A program made the position numbers and the translations under genes. The notes under the pieces are model-generated. The model searched no databases. It was not told the DNA's origin and worked only from the letters and a program-made list of their open reading frames with translations. Below are positions 12,531 to 24,465 of a stretch of DNA of 64,000 bases, one piece after another (the first letter of the stretch is position 1; each line of letters starts with the position of its first letter). Source of the DNA: Clavulina sp. PMI_390 (lineage: Eukaryota > Basidiomycota > Agaricomycetes > Cantharellales > Hydnaceae); the NCBI GenBank assembly GCA_015039315.1, contig WIDE01000067.1, positions 108,826-172,825 on the forward strand, in the 5' to 3' direction.

Positions 12531-15500
12531 TCAGGTCTTGAAACAGTCAGTCCAAAACTCTCCCACAGCCAACTGATCAAAATTGAGTCTAACTCTTGGA
12601 CTTAGGTCCTTGCCAAGTTGAGTGACAAGCCTTTCATCAAACAGCTGAGTCTGGTAACTGGGGGGGATCCAAAGGATAAGTTCATCATTTGGACCTTTGA
12701 TCCAACCATTATCAAGGTATTGATGCCAGGTTGGACCAAGGGGAGGCCATGAAGATTGAATGGCTGGGGCTGGGATGATGAATTCAAGGGAGTGGTCTGT
12801 GGTGTCCCAGATGCAAATGGAGCTATTCTCAGTGCCTGAAGCAAGTAGTGACCCATCAGGAGAGAATACTAGAGAGTACATCCACCTGTTCTGGCCTTGA
12901 AGTGGTTCTCCTTTGGCCATATGAGTCTCTGCATCCCAAAGCCTGATAATGCAATCAAAAGAGCTGGAAGCAATGACTTTTCCATCAGGAGAAAATGCAA
13001 CAAAGTACACCACATCATTGTGACCCACAGCCAACTCTCCCTTGGTTGTGTGAGTTTCTACCTCCCAGAGTCTGATGCTGTGATCTGCAGAGCCAGAAAC
13101 AAGGAGTCTTCCATCAGGGGAAAATGCCACTGAGTGGACAATCTCAGTGTGACCTGCAAGTGGTTCTCCCTTGACTAACCCAGCATCAACATCCCAGAGC
13201 CTAAGGGTGCCATCAGAAGACCCAGAGGCAAGCAGTGTGCCATTGGGAGAAAATGCTACTGAGCGTACCCAACCACCATGACCAGAGAGTGGTTTCCCCT
13301 TAGCCATGCAAGTCTTCACATCCCAGAGCCTGATAGTGTTGTCAGCAGACCCAGAAGCTAGCATCTCCCCATTTGGAGAGAAGGCAACTGAATACACAGT
13401 ATCACTGTGACCTGTGAGTGGCTCTGCATGGGCTGACTGGGTATTCACATCCCAGAGCCTTATGGTCTCATCATCAGAGCCAGAGGCAAGTAAGGTTCCA
13501 TTGGGAGAAAATGCCACTGAGCGGACCCCACCCTTATGGCCCATAAGGGGCTGCCCTTTAGCCACCTGCTTCCCTACATCCCAAAGCCTGATAGTCTCAT
13601 CATTGGATGCAGAAGCAAGGGTTGTGCCATCAGGAGAAAATGCCACAGAATGTACAATATCAGTGTGACCTTTAGGCAGCTCCCCCTTAGCTGCCTTGGC
13701 GCCTATATCCCAGAGTCTGATGGTCATGTCAGAGGATCCAGAAACAAGAACTGCACCATCATGGGAAAACATCACAGAGTTCACCCAATCACTATGACCA
13801 GTGAGTGGCTCCCCTTTAGAGCTGCATGTCTTGATATCCCAGAGCCTGATAGTGTGATCAGCAGAGCCAGAAGCAAGTGTTGCTCCATCTGGAGAAAACC
13901 CCACAGAACACACACTGTGATTGTGGCCTATGAGTGGCTCTCCATGGGCTGTCTGGGGTGGTATATCCCAGAGTCTGATAGCTTGATCATCAGAGCCAGA
14001 AGCAAGTAGGGTGCCATTGGGGGAAAATGCAACTGAGTGCACAGGGCCACTATGACCAGTGAGTGGCTTCCCCTTAGCTGTGCAAGTCCCTGCATCCCAG
14101 AGTCTGATGTTGTTATCAGAAGACCCAGAAGCAAGGGTAGCACCATCAGGAGAGAATGCTACACAATATATAGCACTATTGTGGCCAGTGAGTGGATCCC
14201 CATTGGCTACCTGAAGGTGGATACTCCAGAGCCTGATTGTTGCATCCTTAGAGGCAGAAGCAAGCACTGCACCATCAGGAGAGAATGCCAAAGAAGACAC
14301 AGCATCAGTATGGCCAATGAAAGGCTCTCCTTTGACTAATTGAGTCTCTACATCCCAGACCCTGATTGTATGATCCACAGAGCCAGAGGCAAGCACTAAC
14401 CCATCAGGGGAGAACTCCATAGACACCACAGAATCTGTATGTCCAGTCAATGGCTGCCCATACTGTTCCCCTGTTTGACAGTTCCAAAGCAGAATGGTCC
14501 CATCCTCTAACCCTGCAGCAACTACAGAGTATTTAGAAACTGCCAGACAGCAGATAGCCCTTGTGTGCTGCAAAATATGTCTCAGTGCTGGCCACATAGC
14601 CATATTCCCTGATGAGAGGGAAACTGTCTTCACAAGTAATTTGCTCAATGAGTGCAAAGGAGATGCTGTGGGAATAAAGGGCACAGCACTGAGGTATATG
14701 TGAGGAGCACTTTGAGCAATAGGGATAGAATAGTAGGATGTGAAGCGCATTGCCTCTGTCACATTAGGGATCATCCCAATACCTTGCTAGAATATCTGTA
14801 CTTCAGTGCTTTACTTGAGCTCTGTTTCTCAAATAACATACCAGAGGAGGGATTAGGGCTAGTGTTTCCAATGGGGATACCCTTGTGAGGCTCATGACCT
14901 CAAGCCAGTAGAGAAACTGGGTGGTTGAGAGTAAAGAATTGACTGCTCCCAGCACATCAATGGAATGACTTGGGGCTAGTGCTAGATGGGCTGTCCAGAA
15001 GTGGCATGCATATGATAATGCTTCCCCAATTTTATCTTGAACCAGTGCAGCAAGCCCTGGGACAGAAGAATTGGGCAAGAAAGAAGTGGACAGATTGCAG
15101 ATGTTGAATTTCAACCCATGACCCATCACAGCAAAACAACCATCCATCAGTATCTTGTTGGCCTGGTCCACATTCACACAGTATGAGCTATGAGGATCTT
15201 GGAGGAAGTCCAAAAATGAGCCATGTAAAGGAAGTAGTAGGTTGCTACAACTGGTGGATCTTGTTCCTGTGACAAGAGATGATAAAAGGCCAATACATAC
15301 TGCTGCATCTTCATTTATATCCTCAACTTCACCATATTGTGAGAAGTGAGTGTGTAGAAGCTGGAGGATTGTATCCAGGGAGAGAGGTTTCCTTGCTGTA
15401 ACAAGAACACCAAGAAGTAGTTTGAGCAGTTGAAGGTCCTCTGGTTTAGAGTGGCCAAATTGTGCATCCAACACAGTGGTATAGAGTTGGTAGAGCCTGA

Positions 15501-18159
15501 AATGGCTGTCAGGGTTTCCAGACCCAGACAGGATGTTCTTTAATCGCTTTGAAGGCCGGACTGCTTGATTGCCATCACCCTTATCTACAATGTAGCGGCA
15601 AGCTGTGGAAGCCCATTGGAATGACAGTTGAGCTTTCTCAGATAGAAGGGTGATGTGCTCTTGTTTGATGTTGAGGCCAGGCCAACCCAGCATGTGCTTG
15701 ACATATTGACAAATGTCCTCCTTAGTGGAGTGGCTGGGCAGATCATTCATGGCAAGTTGAGCCATAGTTTGATGATTAATTGAAACCTCCAAGATCTCCT
15801 GGATATCTGACTCTGGCCGTGCAGTAATGAGTATGTGTACAGCTGGTGGCAGCTGCGCAGCAAGGCCAGCTAATGAGCTAAGAATCTTTCTGCGCTCAAC
15901 CATTCCACCTGACTCATCAAAGGCATCAATGATGATAGTCACATAATTATAGGCCTTTGGATTCTGCTGTAATAGAGGGAGGAGGAAGAGACTGAGCTGC
16001 TCCTCTGGATCTTGACTCTTGCGCTCTAGTGGGGTAGCTGAATTGACAAGTTCCACAAGTTTGGCCTCCAAGGCAGCATCCTGGGCAGCAAGCTGAAGGG
16101 CAATAGTAGTGAATAGGTTGGATGGATTGAGCTGACCCTGCTTGGCAGTCTCAAAGTGGTAATAGGCCATACATCCCCCTGTGAGCTCAAGGAACTTGGC
16201 TACACTGACAGCAATGGATGATTTCCCAGAGCCAGCCACTCCCTGGAGCCACAAGATCTTGGTGCCAGCCAGATCCAGTATGTGCTCAGTGGGTGGGTTG
16301 GACACTGGATTCAGAGTCACAGAAGCTGGAGCCCCAACTGCCCATCCTTGGAGTGCCTCCAGGATAGCAGTGCGGGTTCCTGGAAGGCACCCATGTTCAT
16401 TGCCATCATGCAAGGTCACAGCTGCATCAACAGCATAAGGGAGAGTGGAGAGAATCTCATTTTTGACTGGAATTTCAAGGTCAGAGCCCATATACATATT
16501 CAACTCAAGGGCAAGTGCATACCAAGCTGCTCAACACCAGCTCCAACAACATGTAGCACAGAACTGATCTGGTGAACTTGGCTGAAGACAGAAGATACTG
16601 ATGCTCCTGTGAGTTTAGTGGTAAGAGAGGTGAGAGTCTGGGCAATTTGGTCAGCATCCTGCTCAAAGGATGTAAAAAACATTGGCAGCTGTAACAATGC
16701 TTGATAAAATGATCATGGTAGTTTCAGCCCCATATGATAAGTGCAACTTATTAGATTGGCACATACATTTGTGTTTCTGATGCTCAGCATACCCACTAAT
16801 GAGGGTAGCTCCACTCATCAATGCAAATGAGATGTCTTTGACAATGCTGCAGACCAGAGCATCATGCTCCTTGGAAGTAGCATATTGCTTGGTCAGCAAA
16901 CACAGCTCTTTGATTGAGTTGAGCAGGGTGTGCATGTGCCCATCAATTTGGGCTCTTGCCTGTATGATGGTCCAGGCACCCTTTAGCACACCAATAATCA
17001 CCCGTGCAATTGGGTGAACCTAGGCTCCAGAGATCAATACGCATACACCAAGAAAAGTGGAAACTTACCTCTGCAATCAGACCACCAAGCTTTAGTAGCC
17101 CTTGCACTGCGCTAATTGCAGTGGGAAAGGCAGTAAGGAAGTCATCTTGTAATGGTCCTATGCGGTTATATTGATCTATGCCAGCAGTAACAGCACCAAA
17201 CATTTTGCCCTCATTGGATACACCTAGCACCTCCTCTGCCTCAGCAATCTTGGCTTCAACTGACTTCATGACCTCTGTTGTCTTGGATGGAGTTGCTGTG
17301 TGTTGAGCAGCACCAGTAATAACTGCTGAGATAGCCATGGCATATGTACTCCCGGCGCCGATACCAGCATTGAATGGTAAAGGCGTCCTGTGAGTATATA
17401 TGTTAGCTTATTGGACCGCGATGACAGAGGGGACCACAAACATGATAGAGGACGCGATCTCCAAAGGATCCGTCGAGTCCACAATAGCGAATGTGTTGCG
17501 GTTAGCACTGTTAATGTCCAGGCTTTCAAAGTTCTTGTGCGAACGCTGCTCGGAGTGATCATTGCCTGTGCCATCATTCTGCACAGCGCCCGTCACACGA
17601 CCAGAAATCACCAGATCGACCCCAAGAGCATGGTCAATATATTCTATGCGTCGGAACAAAAATGCGCATATAATGAGCTTCGACGTCAATACCATGGATT
17701 TTTCAACGAACCTGAAATTGATCGGCTCGCTGCAGTGCTAACTTGATGGTGAGCAAGCGTTTCCCATATTCCGAGGACAGTCTTGCGCTGTATAGTGACC
17801 GAGACCGTGGATGGGAGGAAATCGAAGAGCCTAGAGCACAACAATAGCCAGTGTGAGTCTACGCAAAATGCGCGAGAGCCTTCACCTCTGACCAGACCAA
17901 GAAGCTGCGACGAACCTCTTGAGACCAGACAGCGGAACCCATTCCACTTTTCCGTCGACAGAGGCCCTCATTTCGCGAGCAATCACCACCGAAACATCGT
18001 CGATATCAGCCGGGCTCCATGTAAACCGCAGGCGGTAAGAGCGCGATTTCTTGATCTTGTCGCTCTTATACGACACACCTACAGAGCACTTGATCAGTGT
18101 GTTGGATCGTAGAGGAGCGAGCGCGGTCTACCTCCAATTTCAAACAGAGGTATATTCAT
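12531..18159 (-). CDS. NLR-like STAND protein 1: beta-rich N-terminus, helical region, NACHT, 14 WD40 repeats
   Basis: Nine exons (minus strand): 18132-18159, 17916-18078, 17712-17830, 17442-17643, 17069-17387, 16767-17019, 16523-16699, 14842-16466 and 12531-14786. The phases close, giving 1,713 aa. Residues 1 to about 170 are beta-rich (YRLRFTWSPADIDD, KVEWVPLSGLKR, STVSVTIQRKTVLG) and may be C2-like. Residues about 171-420 are mostly helical, as in N-terminal effector domains of fungal STAND proteins. NACHT follows: Walker A GVAGSGKSS (about 496-504) and Walker B IIIDAFDE (about 598-605). Fourteen 43-aa WD40 repeats come next, the first degenerate, which would suit two seven-bladed propellers, then a conserved tail ending DCFKT. 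Family knowledge: NACHT-WD40 proteins of the HET-E/HET-D kind act in allorecognition or innate immunity by ligand-triggered oligomerisation. The ligand is unknown. GC is lower than in neighbouring genes. Confidence 0.85.
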
Positions 18160-18350
18160 ATTGTATTGCAGAACCGTGCGTTTATGCTCTATGGAGTGAC
18201 CTAAGTGAAGACTGAGAGGTGGTATTGCCGTGCTGGCTGAGCGCCAGGGCGCTTATGTTGGCGGCTTACAGCCACCGTTCCCTTTGTTTTGACTAGCTGC
18301 TCGATCTTGCTTGCTTCATTATGCCCCCACAAGACGAAAGACATAACGAC
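18160..18350 (-). promoter_or_regulatory. Promoter region of NLR 1, partly shared with NLR 2
   Basis: Sequence upstream of the ATG aligns by eye with the region upstream of NLR 2. An identical 13-mer GGCGCTTATGTTG lies at 18,248-18,260 and 47,564-47,576, and the flanks are partly alike. Homology fades near 18,350 and 47,660. I infer that the promoter was copied with the gene. No specific factor site is recognised. Confidence 0.5.
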
Positions 18351-18817
18351 CGATTTAACATCTTATGATAATGACCCTGCGTTATCGACCTGATACGCTG
18401 ATGTCCTAGCCTTTTGGTAGCACCGCCTAGGTTGCGCACGACGCTGAGAAGTCAGACGCCCAAGATGTCCCTTCCATTAACAAACCGTGCTTGTCTCCAT
18501 CTCGCAAAAATTGCGTGCTTCAGAAATCTACAACCTAAGATGTGCAGCAGTGCTCACTCGACTCCTGACACAAACCTCCGAGTCCCTTTGTTTCGTTTCC
18601 CGTAACCCGCTAGTACCGACCGCTACAGCGAAAAATAAATAAATAAAACCCCGAATGCGGTGCTTTAAGTACCTACCCTGCTGAGGCGAAGTTTTAACGA
18701 AATCGATCGGCAACGTCACTGTTGAGGCGCCCATATACCGATCCTACTCCCAGTTACAAGGTCCGCGACAGTTACCCCGATGGCCGTATCATGTGCAGTT
18801 AGATCTTCTTCCTCTAA

Positions 18818-18982
18818 TGTTGAACTCAGCGGATCGGGTAGAGTACTTCCAGCAGGGTAGGATAGCGGAAAGACTTATAGATCTACTACTAGTACTCAAT
18901 AATATATACATGTGGTATAGGAGAAAAGGCAATCAAGGAATATTACTATACTCCTGAAGACCGAACATCAATTTTCCCAACA
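18818..18982. mobile_element. Candidate solo LTR (165 bp, TGTTG...CAACA)
   Basis: A 165-bp AT-rich segment begins TGTTGAACTC and ends TTCCCAACA, so it has TG...CA ends within a 5-bp inverted repeat. It is flanked by TCTAA on the left and TCTAC on the right, four of five bases matching as a possible target-site duplication. TGTTG-type ends are common in Copia-family LTRs. No second copy is seen in this window, so the call rests on termini alone. Confidence 0.4.
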
Positions 18983-19594
18983 TCTACGATACGGTAGCCT
19001 TCCCGACGCTGGAGCAAGGGATTATGTCGGGCACTATAGCACGACACTCAACACCAGATTATCGGCAGCGCCCTTGTGGTGTGAGATTAATCACATTGTA
19101 TGGGTGATCGATTAACTGAACTATTTCATACTAACCGGAGGCCTTTAGTTTCTCGTCACTCCTGGTAGTCGAACACTATTATACCCGTGTAGACAGTCAA
19201 GGCCCATGTTACGGAAGATGCTATATATTGAGATTCTACGAACTCAACGGTCAATGATATAGTATAGACAAGATGTTAGAGCGTGAGATCAGCACTACTA
19301 ATGTAGTGGTAACTGCTTGGGAGTAACAATGCGTTATGGCTAATATTCCCATAGGTGTATCCAATAATATCTGGAATAGTTCGATAGGTATAAATGATCC
19401 ATCAGATGCAAATGATCAGCTGGGAGAATGCATAAGGAAGATTGTCATAGGGAGTTACGGGGGGCAGCATGGAGTGGGCCATTCGAGATTGCTTGGGTTC
19501 TGCGGTCAATTTCACTACTTAGCCCGGGACCCCTACGGCGAAGGTGGTCTGAGGGCATGACGTACCCACGCCGAATATTCTCTTTAGTCAACGG
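18983..19594. other. Intergenic, no gene seen
   Basis: AT-rich sequence between the LTR-like segment and the 3' end of MYND protein 1. The frames at 19,336-19,667 show no domain or splice-supported continuation. Confidence 0.4.
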
Positions 19595-21322
19595 CTACTT
19601 GGAGGAAGTTGTTTGTGCCTTGCATGGCGCTTTATGCGTCGGCCAATCACTAACAGACGAAACATGAGTTCCTTAAAGTATCTGATGCTGACTTGAAGAG
19701 AAAAATACGAACCTTCTCTGACACTTCCTTGAGCAATAAGTGATATTTCGACACCCTGAACAGACCTGTAGAGCTTGGCCGTCAATTGACCACGCACTCC
19801 CACATACAGCACACTTTGGCAAGTCGGAGATATTATCAGAAATATCATTGAAGGTACGCAGGGCCATCGCTTGCGCGTTCATCCATCCTTCAAGGATAGG
19901 CCTAGGAAGTCTAGGAGTTGACTTGAGGGCCTGGTAGCTTCGCGCAAGCTGGCCAGCGGCCTTAACAAAGAGCTTTGGGTGACGTTTGAGAGCGTCGAAG
20001 AATGTGCGGAGACCAGCGGTTATCATAACTGTTTATAGAAAATTCGCGTTCAGCAATGACGAAGGTTCAATGAGGAAGAAGGTACTTACTTCCATGGTCG
20101 GGGTGCGCGTACGAAGACCAGTGCTCAGTCTGTCTGATCATATCGGCAGTCACAGCTTGCTCCAGAGCACCGTCGATTCTCGCGTCCCTCGAACACTTGA
20201 GGAAAGTGAACCAGAAAATATGCATGCGGTCCTGCACGGACATCTCGCCTGGCTCATTGAACCCAGACTGTCCGTCAATCTTTGTGAGAGTCTCTGCAAT
20301 AGCAGGAATCGCCTGGTTATCAGCCATCGCTTTCAGCAGGTCGCGATTTGTGGGATCTCCGGCGTTGAACAGATCGTAGATGAAGAGGAGCCCGAATGCG
20401 CGGCTTCGAGCATCAATTGCCGGGAGACGCAACAGTTGAACAGTTCGTTTGATCAGCTGATCGAACGAGGTCCCAACAATCTGTGCAACGTTTATACGAG
20501 GGGATGAGATATCTTGGTTGAGGCAGTTGATGCATTCGCTAAAGACACTGATAGTCGAGCCTATGGATGCTTGCTCCGAAGTAGACATTGGAGGTGGCAT
20601 TGAAGGGTTCCAGATCTCGTAGGCCAGTCTCATGGCGGCATGTACCGCTCGTTTGCTAATATAATCAATAGTTAGTCCTGGTATTGAGAGGATACGATAG
20701 CAACATACCTCGGAGAATGCCGTGGAAGGTGGGTGCATATACGTTTGCATAATACCATAGCGTCATCTCGGGGATCTATTTTCGGACACTGTGCCGTTGT
20801 GGCGATCCAAGGTAACTTGCGAATAGCTTCACAAAATTCCACTCCGTTGTCGTGGAATTGTCGAGTAGCTAAGATATCCCAGGAAGCTCTGCCTGGCCCC
20901 TGGAGTATCGCGGACATACTTCCAACAGCACTTGTGCCGGCGAAAGCCATCTCACCAACCCTGAACTAGAATTCCCGTTCGACGATAATCAGAACGGAGA
21001 TGATTGTACACTAACGGAGAATAGCACTAACCATCTGGGGTGCCCATGGCTGCGGTACTATAGCAAGCATTTGAAACGTGTTTTTCAGCCAGGTCACTAG
21101 ACCTGCCTCTACCAGGCGCCCCATGTGAGCCGGGAGCATGGACTTCATCCGAAAGGTGCTCCACACCAGCTCTAGATCCCCGGTTTGGGAAGGCGGTACG
21201 GCAAGTTTAGCTTTCGACATGAGCTCGACAAGTTGTGACCTGAATAGATCTGGAGTCATTGAGGCTGATGAGGCAACGTTTTGCGACAATGTCTCAGAGG
21301 GTGGCGAAACTGCTGGAGGCAT
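19595..21322 (-). CDS. MYND-type zinc finger protein 1
   Basis: Five exons (minus strand): 21032-21322, 20709-20965, 20090-20655, 19713-20028 and 19595-19649. They sum to 494 aa with closed phases. The body is helical and not assigned to a named domain (repeated helices such as VNSFDQLIKRTVQLLRLP-type segments). The C terminus is a complete MYND finger: CAVCG, then CSGC, YCSRKC, and finally QRSDWPTHKAPC, i.e. Cx2C-x13-Cx2C-x5-Cx3C-x7-Hx3C. The last intron interrupts the finger one residue before the conserved DW, so a naive reading of the open frame loses the last two zinc ligands. MYND fingers usually mediate protein-protein contacts with proline-rich motifs. The gene has the same exon count and intron phases as MYND protein 2 at 59.5 kb. 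Cellular role unknown. Confidence 0.8.
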
Positions 21323-21980
21323 TGTTTTTAGTTTTCCGCGCGAGAGAGAGCGAGGGACTGGTGCTAAAGGGTTCGAATATTTAACACGGGCTAGTAGATC
21401 TCAGGGGAACCTCTTGACTCTGGAGTTCCTCGTTCGGAGGGTGGCTCGAAGCGCGTCGACTCGCCACAAACAACGCCGACACACACAAACAACGAACGCT
21501 GCATCCGTCGCGTCGTTCCTTCATATCGCTCCACAAAGGATGAAAGAAGCTTCCCAGAAATTTATTTTTACCACCTCTTCCAAGAACTTCCCAGACTCTA
21601 GTCGCCATCTCATCTAATTTCTACGAGGAAGTATGGGGTCACAAGGGCTGGGGCCGCACTCTCCACACGTTGACCCTCAATATCCGCCCACTTGGTGATC
21701 GAAGACCACGTGAAGTGCCTCAATAGAAGCCCTTGGCACTTCATCTGAATGTTTGCGCCAGCTTGTGCGAACCGTGCGAATCGTCTTCGGGTGCAGTCGT
21801 ATTGACGATCATCAGGTTTCGTCGGTGTTTCTACCGATTCTAATGGTAAGAATTTCTCAAGAAGCACACCCGCCGTGCATGACCCCACTTCCTTCATCCT
21901 AAATGAGAGAAATAATGAGGAGAAATGCTATATAATCCTTCCTTGGTCCTGGGTGTGGGGCTCCAGCGTTCTCTACTGAC
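21323..21980. promoter_or_regulatory. Divergent intergenic region between MYND 1 and the GH125 gene
   Basis: 658 bp separate two divergently transcribed start codons, so both promoters must lie here. Short frames (21,381-21,897) show no supported protein. No specific regulatory motif is identified. Confidence 0.4.
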
Positions 21981-24339
21981 ATGCTCTCTCCTCGCAAGCT
22001 CACGCAATGGGCGGCAACGCTTGGCAGCCTGGTAGCAGCCCAGTCATGCCCTGACTTCACTTCATACGCCCAGCAAGGACATGCTCCATACTCCAATGGA
22101 ACCTTGAAGCTTCCCTACCAACGCCCAGAGTATGTTTGATGTTCGTGTCCTCAGAATCTTGTGCTCATGGGTATTCTATAGCCCTGCATGCCGCACATTC
22201 AACTCGAGCGCGATTGAGGTGAGCTACCATTCACGAGCTCTCCCGTTCGATGATCAGAGTGTCTGATACGTTTGTTACAGGGAGTCATCGCCAACGTCAC
22301 CTCGAGGATGAAAGATCCTGACTTGGCGCGTCTGTTCGAGAACGCATTCCCCAACACTCTTGACACCACAGTCAAGTACTTCGATCCCGTATGTAACCCT
22401 TTTCTTCATCGCAACCCATCGTTCTAACTTTTCGAGGCGGCGAACAGAGCCTAAATCTCGCATTCATTATTACTGGGGTGAGTTTACCAGTTCATCATTA
22501 TTTTTCTCACCATTAATGGGTGATTCACACGGATCGAACTATAGGATATCACGTATGTTTGCTTCTTTGCCAGCACGAGCACTGGTAACTCACACGACTT
22601 CCCAAAAGTGCCCAGTGGCTTCGTGACACCGGAAACCAGTTCGCCCCCTACAGCTCTTTGCTCGCCAAAGACCCGAATCTGGCGACGCTCTGGCGGGCAG
22701 TTCTAAACAACGAGGCTCGCTACATTTCCCAGTATCCGTACTGTGGCTCGTTCCAGCCTCCCAAAGAGAGTGGTCTCGCCCCTTCAGTGAATGATTGGGC
22801 AACCAACGTCGCAGTCAGCCCACCCGTCGACAATACCACTGTCTTCGAATGCAAGGTATGTTGACGCTCTATTTCTCGGGCCAAGTCAGCTATCTCATCT
22901 ACTGTTCTTCGATAGTACGAAATCGACTCGCTTTGCGGTTTCCTGTGAGTTCACTTTGTATTCATCGGATGGATTCCACTCTAACCCCTCCCCATAGGAA
23001 GCTCTCAAGATCGTATTACGACAATACCAAAGATTCGTCCTTCGCCAATGCTAACTGTGAGTACTCAAAAAGGCGGTTCGTGGAATCATCACTTACCTGT
23101 CATTCTCAGGGTTCGAGGCGATCACCCAAATCTTCCGCGTCATCAACGAGCAATCTCAGGCGACATTCGACGCGAACTTCAACATCGTCAGCTACTATAA
23201 TTGGACTGGTCTCCCTGGTAAGCTCAGCCTATTGTGAAGCCTGTGATACCCCTAATGATTTCGGTTAGGCTCCCTACCCGGCGCTGTGAATAACCAGGGC
23301 AATGGCGAGCCCAAGGGGTACACCGGAATGGTCAGTGAGAATGTTCCTTTGACACTTACCTCCTGCTGACCTCATTCACCTATAAAGGTTGGCACACACC
23401 ACCGCCCCAGTGATGATTTGAGCACTTTCGGTATATACAACATTTCTTATCCTATAGCTTCGCCACATTGACAGAACTTGTCTCTATAGCGTTCCTCGTC
23501 CCTGCAAACGCGATGCTTTCCGTCGAGCTCACCAACCTCGCCTCCGTCCTTGGTTCTCTCAAGCTTACCAACGCCACCCAAGTGGCCCTGGCCAAGTCCT
23601 TCAAGCAAAGCGCGACAACCTGGAGCGCTCGTATCAAGAGCGCCATTCACCAGTATGGTATGGCAGCTGATGGAACATACGCGTACGAGGTGAATGGTTT
23701 GGGAAGCCAGTACTTGATGGACGACGCCAATGTGCCATCGTTGATGTCTCTGCCATACCTCGGATTCTTGGGTATGTTATGATGAACATGCTTCTCGATG
23801 GATGCTGACGAGTTGTTAATTATCCAGACAAGAGTGATGCTGTGTACAAGAGCACCAAGACCAAGCTCCTCTCGCGCCAGAACCCCTACTATGCCAAGGG
23901 CTCCAATTTCTTCGGCATTGGGTATTATTGTTGTTTCTGACGACGTCGCAATGTTACTGACTGATGCGTCTTGTGTTTCATAGTGGACCACACGTCTCTC
24001 CTGTCGACCCATGGCCCATGGCGCTCATCTCGGCCATCTATGGAAGCGATGATGATACCGAAATCACCACCTATCTCAGCACGATTCTGGCTCACACTGA
24101 TGGGTTGGGCCTCATTCACGAGAGTGTTGATGTTCATAATGCTGGAACATACACCCGACCTTGGTTTGCCTGGGCAAAGTGCGTACACTATGATACCGTA
24201 GTTTATTCGATTCATATTCCTTCTTGCTAATATTCTCTCGTAATATAGCGCGTACTTCGCTGAGATGATCCTCGATCTCGCAAAACGCAAACCAGGGCTC
24301 ATCTTCACTCATGCGGTGCCATACATCGTCGGTTCTTAA
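21981..24339 (+). CDS. Secreted GH125 exo-alpha-1,6-mannosidase (DUF1237 family)
   Basis: Predicted to remove terminal alpha-1,6-linked mannose from glycans, outside the cell or in the secretory path. The protein starts MLSPRKLTQWAATLGSLVAA, a signal peptide, followed by CPDF. Family-typical blocks appear in order: RPDPACRTFNSSAIE, VTSRMKDPDLARLFENAFPN, TLDTTV, FIITGDITAQWLRDTGNQ, YEIDSLCGFLKLS, WFEAITQIFRVI, FGIGGPHVSPVDPWPMALIS, IHESVDVHNAG and the C-terminal WANAYFAEMILDLAKRKPGLIFT. There are a dozen or more small introns; one exon (22,545-22,552, GATATCAC) is only 8 nt and completes the GDIT motif. ATG at 21,981 is the only start giving a signal peptide in frame. It stops at 24,337-24,339. 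Exon borders in the last third are less certain. Confidence 0.88.
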
Positions 24340-24465
24340 GAACAGGGATTTACTTTCGACATCCAAGCAAGTGGCACAACATAGCTAGTGATACTACTGG
24401 AGTACAGTTACAATCAAAATGGTAACGATGGTGTTACAATTTGTAACAGTCCTTTCGACTTCCTG

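Noticed and set aside
12531..14786. CRISPR-like regular spacing
   Set aside because: The 129-bp period codes WD40 blades, with no separate spacers, and this is a eukaryote.
14787..14841. Separate genes for the NACHT and WD40 open frames
   Set aside because: A 55-nt GT-AG intron joins them in phase in NLR 1, and a 56-nt one at the same site does so in NLR 2.
12531..17387. RIP-type mutation as the cause of AT richness in the NLRs
   Set aside because: Both genes are intact over more than 5 kb of coding sequence, without the stop codons RIP would create.
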